From assembly GCA_003162255.1 (NCBI GenBank), contig PMMJ01000350.1, positions 1 to 18,548 on the forward strand: a stretch of DNA of 18,548 bases. The letters run 5' to 3'. A model generated the notes under the pieces. It saw only the letters and a list, made by a program, of their open reading frames with translations. It had not been told where the DNA came from and made no database searches. The position numbers were made by a program, and so were the translations under genes. Source of the DNA: Acidobacteriaceae bacterium. Lineage in GTDB: Bacteria; Acidobacteriota; Terriglobia; Terriglobales; Acidobacteriaceae. Below, in pieces: positions 7,107-13,773 of this stretch (within the stretch, counting starts at the first letter, position 1; each line of letters opens with the position of its first letter).

Positions 7107-8360
7107 ATGACGAGTTTCCCGATTCCGCGCAGTTACGCCGACAACATCCTGGTGGCCAGTCCGAGCAACGTGGTGCGCCAGCGCGTTCTCGAAAGTCTAC
7201 GTTCCCCCCTCCGCCATTTCGAGCAGGCCACAGGAGGAGCCGAAGCCCTGGTTCATTTGGAGAGTGGCTTCTGGCAGGTGCTCTTTCTCGATCGCCGCCT
7301 GCCCGACCTTGATGCCGAGGAATTGAGCCATACGGTGCGTCAGCGCTATCCCGAAATCGAAGTCGTGCTGCTCGACCCAGAAAGCGATGCGGAGCCCACT
7401 ACGTCCGAAGGCAAAGCAGGTCTGCTTCCGAAAATGTGGGTCACGGTAGATCCCTGCGACAGCCACGCCGGGGCGGACTCACTCCTTCGATTTCGCTCGG
7501 AAACGGACCCAGCCGGGCGAAGCTTGGCAAAGATCGAGGACGAAGATGAAGGTCTGACCGCGCTCCGCGAGGCTCACTCCATCCTCGAAGCTCCCTTGCC
7601 CGGAATGATCGGCAACTCACGTATCATGCAACCGGTGTACCGTCTGGCGCGCCTGCTGGCGCGGCGGAACACCACCGTCCTCATCACCGGCCCCACCGGC
7701 TGCGGCAAGGAGGTCGTCGCGCGCGCTATTCATCAGTTGAGTTCGCGCGCCGGGCGCGCCTTTGCGGTCAATTGCGCCGCGATTCCCGAGACCCTGCTCG
7801 AAGCCGAACTTTTCGGATACGCCCGAGGGGCTTTCACCGGAGCCATGCAATCCTATGCGGGAAGAATTCAGACGGCGCAGGGAGGCACGCTCTTTCTCGA
7901 CGAAATCGGCGAAATGCCGTTGAGCCTCCAGCCCAAGCTGCTGCGTTTTCTGGAGCAGAAAGAACTGCAGCGCCTGGGCAGCGCTGAAGTGGTGCGCGTG
8001 GATGCCCGGGTCATCTCCGCCACCAACGCGCATCTGCCGAGCCTGGTGCGGGAGGGAAGGTTCCGCGAGGATCTGTACTACCGCCTCTGCGCTTTCCCCA
8101 TCGACATTCCGCCGTTGCGCGAGCGGACCGAAGATATTGCACAACTGGCCGCGCATTTTCTGGCGAAGTTTTCCGCGCCGTTGACGGCGCCGACATTTGG
8201 CGACGAGGCGCTGCGGCTGCTCAAGACGCAGCCTTGGGCGGGCAATATCCGCGAACTGCAGAATGTGATCGAGCGCGCGCTGATTCTCTCCGAAGACCAA
8301 GCCGTGATTGGCCCCGAGCACCTGCTGCTTGCGGACACGAACTTTCGCAACTCGCATTAG
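7107..8360 (+). CDS. Sigma-54 activator with degenerate receiver and no HTH domain
   Basis: A 417-residue NtrC-type protein. Residues 12-110 look like a receiver: D62 is at the phosphorylation position (VLFLDRRLPD) and K109 matches the conserved lysine. The acidic pair that binds magnesium is replaced by ASPS (17-20), so it may be a pseudo-receiver. Residues 166-395 are a complete AAA+ sigma-54 interaction domain: Walker A GPTGCGKE (195-202), GAFTGA (241-246), Walker B TLFLDE (261-266) and the RFREDLYYRL region (318-327). It stops at residue 417, right after the AAA+ lid, with no Fis-type helix-turn-helix. It therefore resembles activators such as FlgR that work without an enhancer-binding domain. 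The start ATG has only GGGGG directly in front. A sigma-54-like promoter lies just downstream at 8669, before fliM-like and fliN-like genes, its probable targets. Confidence 0.9.
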   Translation: MTSFPIPRSYADNILVASPSNVVRQRVLESLRSPLRHFEQATGGAEALVHLESGFWQVLFLDRRLPDLDAEELSHTVRQRYPEIEVVLLDPESDAEPTTSEGKAGLLPKMWVTVDPCDSHAGADSLLRFRSETDPAGRSLAKIEDEDEGLTALREAHSILEAPLPGMIGNSRIMQPVYRLARLLARRNTTVLITGPTGCGKEVVARAIHQLSSRAGRAFAVNCAAIPETLLEAELFGYARGAFTGAMQSYAGRIQTAQGGTLFLDEIGEMPLSLQPKLLRFLEQKELQRLGSAEVVRVDARVISATNAHLPSLVREGRFREDLYYRLCAFPIDIPPLRERTEDIAQLAAHFLAKFSAPLTAPTFGDEALRLLKTQPWAGNIRELQNVIERALILSEDQAVIGPEHLLLADTNFRNSH

Positions 8361-8383
8361 GCCGACCGATGAAGAGCCGGGGA

Positions 8384-8552
8384 GCGAAGGCTTTAACCGC
8401 AGAGGGCGCAGAGTTCGCGGAGAATCTCTTTTTTCTGTATTGGACACGGGGCCCGGAGTGTGCGATTGAAAAGGACTTCGGCGGCCTGTGTTTTGAGCTC
8501 TTATTCCCGTTTGCTCCGCGTCCTCTGCGCTCTCTGCGGTTAAAGCTTTCGC
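8384..8552. repeat. Long imperfect inverted repeat (MITE/REP-like element)
   Basis: The arms 8384-8421 and 8515-8552 are 38 bases each and match at 34 positions in inverted orientation. Both contain the core CTTTAACCGCAGAG followed by an A/G and GCGCAGAG. The 93-base centre (8422-8514) has no gene. The arm sequence is of a type I recall as dispersed in acidobacterial and other genomes. No flanking target duplication was recognised. Confidence 0.75.
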
Positions 8553-8668
8553 TTCGTTGCGGAACGATAAGTCTGGTGAAGTGAGGAACTCATTTTCACC
8601 AAGTCGGGCGATAGGTCGTCTTCATCCGTATCCCTCATAAGACCGATCTAAGGCAATTTATGCCGGGC

Positions 8669-8684
8669 TGGCATCGCTGTTGCA
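8669..8684 (+). promoter_or_regulatory. Sigma-54 (-24/-12) promoter of the fliM-fliN-like genes
   Basis: The sequence TGGCATCGCTGTTGCA matches the consensus TGGCACG-N4-TTGCA at all but two of the defined positions. The invariant GG (8670-8671) and GC (8682-8683) are exactly 10 bases apart, as required. Transcription would start near 8695. The gene just upstream encodes a sigma-54 activator, and the next genes are fliM-like and fliN-like. The match is visual; no score was computed. Confidence 0.75.
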
Positions 8685-8762
8685 ACGTGACGTTCATGTC
8701 GACCTCCTTTCCAACCCCACGAGATACGGCGCGCGACTCCGAGCATCCGCTGGCCCGCGCCT

Positions 8763-9389
8763 TTGCGTCTTTCTCCTACCATCGACGTCCTGCTTGGAGG
8801 GGAAGGCAAAAACAGCGAAACTACCCGCGACCTCACCGAGATCGAAGAACAAGTTCTCGAAGGAATCATCCGCATCATGTGCCGCGAGCTGCAAACCAGT
8901 TGGAACGCGATTGCACTCGAATTCAATTTCGGACAGCGCCAGCAGATCCTGCAAACCCAGCGCCTCATGCCGCCTGAAGAAAAAAATCTTTGTCTCAGCT
9001 TCGAAATCAAAATGTCTGAAACCCGCGGCACCCTCAACCTCGCCGTCCCCGCCGTCGTCTCTAATGCGTTGCTCAGAAAGATTTCCGCCGACTTCAGCTA
9101 TCAGCGGCCCCGCAGTCCCATCGAAGACCGCCTCCGAATTCAGAAAAAGCTGCTGGACTGCTTCTTTCCCGTGGAACTCTCCATGCCGGGCTTGCAAGTG
9201 CCTTTGCAGAACCTCACCGAACTTGTTCCCGGCAACATCCTAGGCTTTTCCAAAAGCGTCTCCGCCCCGGCTGTCATGCTGGTCGATGACGTTCTCCTAT
9301 GTGCGGCCACTCCGGTGCGCGTCGGCTCGCGTTGCGCCGCCCGCGTGCTCTCTCTCGAAGCCCCGCTTCCATCCGCAGGTGAGCCATGA
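8763..9389 (+). CDS. FliM-like switch protein lacking the N-terminal part
   Basis: A 208-residue protein aligned by eye with the second half of FliM. DVLLGGEG (8-15) matches the VDNLFGGDG point of E. coli FliM. It is followed by the EIEEQVLEGIIRIMCRELQ helix, the rest of the middle domain, and a C-terminal SpoA domain (about 130-200: LPVEL-type strand, LxxGNILGF). Missing are the CheY-binding peptide and about 110 residues of the middle domain. The only in-frame start is TTG at 8763, with no ribosome-binding site; the frame is open back to 8691. In another frame an ATG at 8696 reads SEHPLARAF and meets this frame if one base near 8785 is skipped, so a frameshift or sequence error is possible. 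It overlaps the fliN-like gene by four bases. No flagellar genes surround it. Confidence 0.75.
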   Translation: MRLSPTIDVLLGGEGKNSETTRDLTEIEEQVLEGIIRIMCRELQTSWNAIALEFNFGQRQQILQTQRLMPPEEKNLCLSFEIKMSETRGTLNLAVPAVVSNALLRKISADFSYQRPRSPIEDRLRIQKKLLDCFFPVELSMPGLQVPLQNLTELVPGNILGFSKSVSAPAVMLVDDVLLCAATPVRVGSRCAARVLSLEAPLPSAGEP

Positions 9390-10279
9390 CCGACACGCCC
9401 GCCAAGAACCCGGTCCCCGAACCTTGCCCCGCACTTCGCACCGAGCTTCGCGCTGAACTTCGTAATTGGTGTGAAGCCTGGAAAACCTGTCTGCAAAGCG
9501 TGATCTCCCAAGTTTCCGGGCACCCCGCCGTCTTCGAAGTCTCCGCCGACGCCCTGCCCGTCGCCGATTCCGACGTCTGGTACACGGTCGTCGCCGGAGG
9601 CGCTGTACATGGCGAGATGACCCTTCGTCTGCCTGCCGCCTCCGGCACGCGACTCGCCCGGAAGTTCCTGGGCGAAACCGAGCCCGCCGCCGCAGGCATC
9701 GCCGCCGAACCCATCACTACCGACAACAAGGAAGCCCTGGAAGAACTGCTGCGCCAGATCGCCGGGTTGGCCGCCACCGCGCTGGCCGCGGCTGCCGGCG
9801 GCGAAGTGCAGCTCCATCTCTCCGCTTCCGCCGCTCCCTCCTGGTCCTCGGACGCCATCGTCAACCTCCAAGCCGGCGACGAAGGGGGTGGGTCCACTAG
9901 CGTGGAAATTCAAATCAGCCCCGCTCTGGCCGCCGAACTCCAGCCCCGAGTGCAGGCCGCGCCCTCGGCCCAAACAGCGGCGCCGCCCTCTCCTCTGGCG
10001 CCGCCCTTGTTCTCGCCCGCCTCCAGTTACAGCCGCCTCATGGATGTAGGTCTCGACGTCAAACTCCGCTTCGGAACCCGCCGCATGTTGCTGCGCGACG
10101 TGCTGGCCCTCAGCGCCGGAGTGGTTGTCGAGCTCGATAACACTCTTCATTCCCCCGTGGACCTGCTGCTCGACGGACGCCTCATCGCTCAGGGCGAAGT
10201 CGTCATCGTCGACGGCAAGTACGGACTACGTATCACCGACGTCGTCGATCCCTCACCGGCCATGGGATCTCCGGTCTGA
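9386..10279 (+). CDS. FliN/FliY-like protein with CheC/CheX-like N-terminal half
   Basis: A 297-residue protein with a C-terminal SpoA domain (about 218-288: LMDVGLDVKLRFGTRRMLLRD, then LLLDGRLIAQGEVVIVDGKYGLRI), the FliN hallmark. Residues about 28-185 resemble the CheC/CheX/FliY fold: a GEMTLRLPAASGTRLARKFLGE segment, then a helix EALEELLRQIAG at the site of the catalytic ExxN motif. The asparagine is replaced by arginine (E120, R123), so phosphatase activity is unlikely. A Pro/Ala-rich linker (about 188-212) joins the halves. The ATGA overlap with the fliM-like stop codon shows translational coupling. Together the two would build a switch-complex-like ring or sorting platform; whether it belongs to a flagellum or another machine is not shown here. 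Confidence 0.8.
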   Translation: MTDTPAKNPVPEPCPALRTELRAELRNWCEAWKTCLQSVISQVSGHPAVFEVSADALPVADSDVWYTVVAGGAVHGEMTLRLPAASGTRLARKFLGETEPAAAGIAAEPITTDNKEALEELLRQIAGLAATALAAAAGGEVQLHLSASAAPSWSSDAIVNLQAGDEGGGSTSVEIQISPALAAELQPRVQAAPSAQTAAPPSPLAPPLFSPASSYSRLMDVGLDVKLRFGTRRMLLRDVLALSAGVVVELDNTLHSPVDLLLDGRLIAQGEVVIVDGKYGLRITDVVDPSPAMGSPV

Positions 10280-10353
10280 TGTCTAACGTCGTTTGATTTT
10301 TGGCTTAAGTTTTTTTGCTTTAACGACGATTGCTCCAAAAGAGGGTTGCCCTT

Positions 10354-11313
10354 ATGAGAAATTTCTTGAAGCCGCTAAGCTGGCCGGCGAATTGGATCAA
10401 GCGCCACACCTTGGAATCCGACGAGCCTGCGTGCGCGCTCGCTACCTGCTCCGGCCCGCAATCGCTCTGGCAGCGCTGGCGCCAACGTCGCCGCCGCAAC
10501 GGGACTTTCCTCCAGGGCGCCTTCTATTGCCAGCCGCAATGCCTGGAGACCGCTCTCGTCAACCAGCTCTCCCGCCTGCGCGTAATGGCGCCACCGTCGC
10601 CGCCTCCTAACCGCATTCCCCTCGGCCTCCTCATGGTCGCCCGCGGCAAGCTCACCTATGAGGAAGTTCGCGCCGCCCTCGAGGCCCAGCGCCGAGCCCG
10701 CTACGGAAAAATCGGCGAGTGGATCGAAAAACTCGGCTTTGCCACCGAACAGGAAGTCACGAACGCCCTCGCCTTACAATGGGGATGCCCGGTCGCAACT
10801 TCCTTCGATCCTTTTACCATTCAGTCCCTGGGCAGCATTCCACTTCCCATTCTCGAAGCCTTTCAGATGGTGCCCCTCAACTACGTTGCCCCGACCAACA
10901 CTCTCAACCTGGCCTTCGGAGAACGGGTTGACCACGGCGCCCTTTACGCCATCGAAAAAATTCTCGGCTGCCGCACCCAACCCTGCGTTGCCGAACGGAA
11001 GAGTGTCGCCCGCCAACTCGACGCCATGCGCGAACTGCCCCGCCCCAGCGACGTGGAATTCGGACCCATGCACGAGCTCTCCGAGATGGCGCGCATCGCC
11101 GCCAGCTACACCGCCCGGCTCAGTCCCGAAGAAGTCCGACTTAGCCGCATCGGCCGCTTCATCTGGCTCCGCCTGCATGTCCGTGCCGAATTACGTCCCA
11201 GGACGCGCTCCATCACCACCAACCTAGTCTTCCGCCTCTCCACTGATGCTCCACGTCCTGTCTCGTTCATCCGCACCTTTCGCGACCGCGCCCCCGCCGC
11301 TCCGCAGGAATAA
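10354..11313 (+). CDS. Stand-alone MshEN-domain protein with putative zinc site
   Basis: A 319-residue protein starting at ATG 10354, preceded by AAGAGGG near 10339-10345; the open frame runs eight codons further up to a TTG. Residues 89-147 are an MshEN (GspE N-terminal) domain: two 24-residue motifs, 89-112 (PLGLLMVARGKLTYEEV...) and 119-142 (KIGEWIEKLGFATEQEV...), followed by QWGCPV. This domain binds cyclic di-GMP in MshE-type ATPases. Here the first motif has Pro for Arg, and the spacer is six residues. No ATPase domain follows. The front end has C27, C32, C59 and C63 (CxxxxC and YCQPQC), a likely zinc site. The C-terminal 150 residues are basic and unassigned. It lies 74 bases after the fliN-like gene on the same strand and may be its c-di-GMP input. 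Confidence 0.75.
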   Translation: MRNFLKPLSWPANWIKRHTLESDEPACALATCSGPQSLWQRWRQRRRRNGTFLQGAFYCQPQCLETALVNQLSRLRVMAPPSPPPNRIPLGLLMVARGKLTYEEVRAALEAQRRARYGKIGEWIEKLGFATEQEVTNALALQWGCPVATSFDPFTIQSLGSIPLPILEAFQMVPLNYVAPTNTLNLAFGERVDHGALYAIEKILGCRTQPCVAERKSVARQLDAMRELPRPSDVEFGPMHELSEMARIAASYTARLSPEEVRLSRIGRFIWLRLHVRAELRPRTRSITTNLVFRLSTDAPRPVSFIRTFRDRAPAAPQE

Positions 11314-11330
11314 AAAAAAAGGGTATGTGG

Positions 11331-11366
11331 GGACGGGCGTGTGGGGACAGGCGCCTTCGCCCGTCC
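11331..11366. repeat. REP-like palindrome in convergent gap
   Basis: GGACGGGCG (11331-11339) is followed by a near copy, GGACAGGCG (11345-11353), and then CGCCCGTCC (11358-11366), so either copy can pair with the last arm. The core is the same as in the palindrome at 3846-3885. It lies between two convergent genes. On the - strand a nine-T run (11320-11312) follows about ten bases after the stem, so it might act as a terminator for the ABC permease transcript, though the spacing is poor. Confidence 0.55.
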
Positions 11367-11542
11367 AGCCGGGCGAAGCGGAGCAGCGCGTATCGGCAAC
11401 AATGCGCACCGCAATCGTCTTTAGAGGTCATTTTGTAGGAAGCATCGATCTTGGGAAAGGCGACTTCACAGGTTTACAGGCTGCGGAAAAACTCGATCTC
11501 GCGCGCCCAGCCGAACGACTAACGACCAACGACGTGTTTCTC

Positions 11543-12655
11543 CTACAGCGTCCGCTTAAACAACGGCAAGGCCAATGCCAAAGTCACCACCGCAAAAATC
11601 GACAGATAAATCATGTCCGGCACAATCGCTCCCAGCCCCGTTTCCTTCAGCAACAGCGACTTGAATCCATGCACCGCGAAGGTAAACGGATCCACCCTCG
11701 CAATCGCCCGCAGCCACGGAGGAAACGCTTGCACCGGATAAACCGATCCGCTAGGAAACCACAGGAGCGTATTCAGGATCCCGAACATTGCCCGCGGCAC
11801 CAGCGGGTCCTCGATCCTTACCATCAGCAAAAACATCATCGTATTGAACGCCGCCGAGGTCAGCGCGATCATTACCACCAGCCCCAAGATAGTCCCCGGA
11901 TTGAAGATCGTCCCCACTCCCGCCAACAGCGACCCAACCACCGTAATCACCACCCCCGTCATCACCGCCTTGATCGCGCCCGCCCCCACCAACCCCAGCA
12001 CCAGCTCCGTTTTAGTAATCGGAGTTACTAAGTATCCCTCGTGTACTCCGCGCGCCTTGTCGTCTATATACAGCATCCCGCCGCCGATCATCACCGACAC
12101 GAACATGGCCAGCGTAATCGATCCCGGCAGCAGGAACTTCATGTACTCGATATACGGATAGAGCTCCACGACCTCCAGCGCCGTCTGCTGCAACAGCCGC
12201 GGCGACACGTCCGGCTGATTCAACGCATCCGTCAAGCCGGACATTTCATCTTCGAGCGTCGAACTCATGAAGTTATCGCTGTTATCCACAATCAGCGCGA
12301 TCCGCGGATGATTCTTCTCGTACACCATCTTCGAATACTGCGCCGGAATAATCACCGCGCCCTGAATCTTCCCGTTGCGCACGTCCTCCCGTGCCTGCAC
12401 CTCGTTGTCATAAGGGATCGGAATAAACGTGCGCATGTTCGCCCGGATGGCATCAAACGCTTCTTCGATTCGGATCGCCTGCGTGCCATGGTCCTCATCC
12501 ACTACGCCCATCTTCGCGTCGCGAATCTTTCCGCCAAACGCATTCCCCAGTACGATCAACTGCACCAGAGGCATCACCATCGACGCGAACATCAGTGCCG
12601 GCGACCGGAAAAACTTTCGCATCTCGCGCTCGATAATGGCCATCATCCGGTTCAT
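11543..12655 (-). CDS. ABC-2 type transporter permease
   Basis: A 370-residue permease of the ABC-2 (YbhR/YbhS/DrrB-like) family. It has an N-terminal amphipathic start (MNRMMAIIEREMRKFFRS), a first membrane segment at about 20-40, a large extracytoplasmic domain (about 45-170), and five more hydrophobic segments to the end, with the typical VYPVQAFPPWLRAIARVDPFTF motif near 310-332. It would form the membrane channel for the adjacent ATPase and export a drug, lipid or other hydrophobic compound. Its ATG overlaps the ATPase stop codon (ATGA), so translation is coupled. Only one permease gene is visible, so the transporter is probably a homodimer, unlike E. coli YbhS/YbhR. Confidence 0.9.
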   Translation of the reverse strand: MNRMMAIIEREMRKFFRSPALMFASMVMPLVQLIVLGNAFGGKIRDAKMGVVDEDHGTQAIRIEEAFDAIRANMRTFIPIPYDNEVQAREDVRNGKIQGAVIIPAQYSKMVYEKNHPRIALIVDNSDNFMSSTLEDEMSGLTDALNQPDVSPRLLQQTALEVVELYPYIEYMKFLLPGSITLAMFVSVMIGGGMLYIDDKARGVHEGYLVTPITKTELVLGLVGAGAIKAVMTGVVITVVGSLLAGVGTIFNPGTILGLVVMIALTSAAFNTMMFLLMVRIEDPLVPRAMFGILNTLLWFPSGSVYPVQAFPPWLRAIARVDPFTFAVHGFKSLLLKETGLGAIVPDMIYLSIFAVVTLALALPLFKRTL

Positions 12656-13746
12656 GGTTGCAACCCCGGCCGCGGCGGCATTACGAATGCTGGCGCTTTC
12701 ACCAGTTCATCCCGCAACTGCCGCCCCGTGTAAAAGACAAACACATCGTCCAAGGTCGTGTTCTGAACCGTAAGCGTCCTCACCGCGACCCCGGCGTTGA
12801 CTGCCATCTCCACCAGGTCCGTGGTGGTGCGCGATCCATTGGCGGTCAGCACCCGGAACATGCCCGCGCTCTCGTTCTGCACCGACGTCACGTCCGGCAA
12901 TCCCCGCAGACGCTCTTCCCAATCGTCCGGAGGGTGCTCGAACTGCGCCTCAATCACATTTGTTCCCGGCACGCTGGCCTTCAAAGCTTCCGGCGTATCC
13001 AAAGCCACCAGTTTCCCGTGATCCACAATCGCGATCCGGTTGCACAGCCGGTCCGCTTCGTCCATGTAGTGGGTGGTGATCAGGATCGTCAGCTTGCGCT
13101 TCGCCTTGATGTCGGTCAGCATCTCCCAGACCGCCACGCGCGATACCGGGTCGAGGCCCGTAGTGGGCTCATCCAGAAAAAAAATCGTCGGACTATGTAC
13201 CAAGCCTCGGGCAATCTCCAGCCGCCGGCGCATCCCACCCGACAGCGTCTTAGTCTGAGCGTCCCGCCACTTAGTGAGATCCACCGTCTCTAGTAACTCA
13301 GCAATCGCCTCCGTGCGCCGCTTCTTCGGAACGTCATATAACTTGGCGTAAATGTTGAGATTCTCTTCCACCGTCAAATCCAGATCGCTGGTCAAAGCCT
13401 GCGGGATCACGCCAATCGTATGCCGCACCGCATTCGGATCGCGAGCCACATCGTGCCCCGCCACCCGCGCCCACCCCGCCGTGATCGGAATCAGCGTGGT
13501 CATCATCCGGATCAATGTAGACTTCCCCGCTCCATTCGGCCCCAGCAGCCCAAAGATTTCTCCCTCCTTCACGGCAAAGGAAACATCGTCCACCGCCGTG
13601 AACTCGCCGTAGCGCTTCACAATATGTTCTACTTCGATGGCATTCGGAGCGTCCGCCGCAACGTCGCCCCGCAAGCTCTGTTCCGACGCGACAACACTCA
13701 TGCCGTTCGTGGTGTTCCCGCTCGCCTTATTCACTTCATCACTCAT
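12652..13746 (-). CDS. ABC transporter ATP-binding protein (DrrA/YbhF-like)
   Basis: A 364-residue ATPase that energises the neighbouring permease. Seen: Walker A GPNGAGKS (69-76), Q-loop Q116, signature LSGGMRRR (168-175), Walker B FFLDEP (189-194) and switch histidine H226. After the ATPase core is a C-terminal domain of about 100 residues of the DrrA type. A 35-residue polar extension precedes the core. I chose ATG 13746 because GAGGG lies eight bases upstream; the frame also contains a TTG at 13761 and a GTG at 13755. It begins 27 bases after the HlyD-type gene and overlaps the permease gene. The single ATPase domain differs from the doubled YbhF. Confidence 0.92.
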   Translation of the reverse strand: MSDEVNKASGNTTNGMSVVASEQSLRGDVAADAPNAIEVEHIVKRYGEFTAVDDVSFAVKEGEIFGLLGPNGAGKSTLIRMMTTLIPITAGWARVAGHDVARDPNAVRHTIGVIPQALTSDLDLTVEENLNIYAKLYDVPKKRRTEAIAELLETVDLTKWRDAQTKTLSGGMRRRLEIARGLVHSPTIFFLDEPTTGLDPVSRVAVWEMLTDIKAKRKLTILITTHYMDEADRLCNRIAIVDHGKLVALDTPEALKASVPGTNVIEAQFEHPPDDWEERLRGLPDVTSVQNESAGMFRVLTANGSRTTTDLVEMAVNAGVAVRTLTVQNTTLDDVFVFYTGRQLRDELVKAPAFVMPPRPGLQP

Positions 13747-13773
13747 GCCGCGCACCCTCAAACTTGACTCTTC

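Larger units (their letters stand above)
8361..8762. other. 402-bp gap with inverted repeat and sigma-54 promoter
   Basis: Gap between the sigma-54 activator and the fliM-like gene. It holds a long imperfect inverted repeat (8384-8552) and a sigma-54 promoter (8669-8684). Between 8553 and 8668 I see nothing recognisable. No gene or remnant with a recognisable product was found here in any frame; in particular, the missing N-terminal half of FliM is not encoded. Confidence 0.6.

Noticed and set aside
9140..10150. - strand Gly-rich open frame opposite the fliN-like gene
   Set aside because: Gly/Gln/Arg-rich shadow of a GC-rich coding sequence; the + strand has a clear SpoA domain.
10301..10320. 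Possible second sigma-54 site (TGGC ... TTGC) before the MshEN gene
   Set aside because: The GG and GC are 13 bases apart instead of the required 10.
10285..10330. Inverted repeat with an internal T-run after the fliN-like gene as a terminator
   Set aside because: The T-run lies in the loop rather than after the stem, so it does not fit an intrinsic terminator.
11246..12031. + strand frame overlapping the MshEN gene end and the ABC permease
   Set aside because: His/Arg/Gln-rich low-complexity translation antisense to a well-supported permease.
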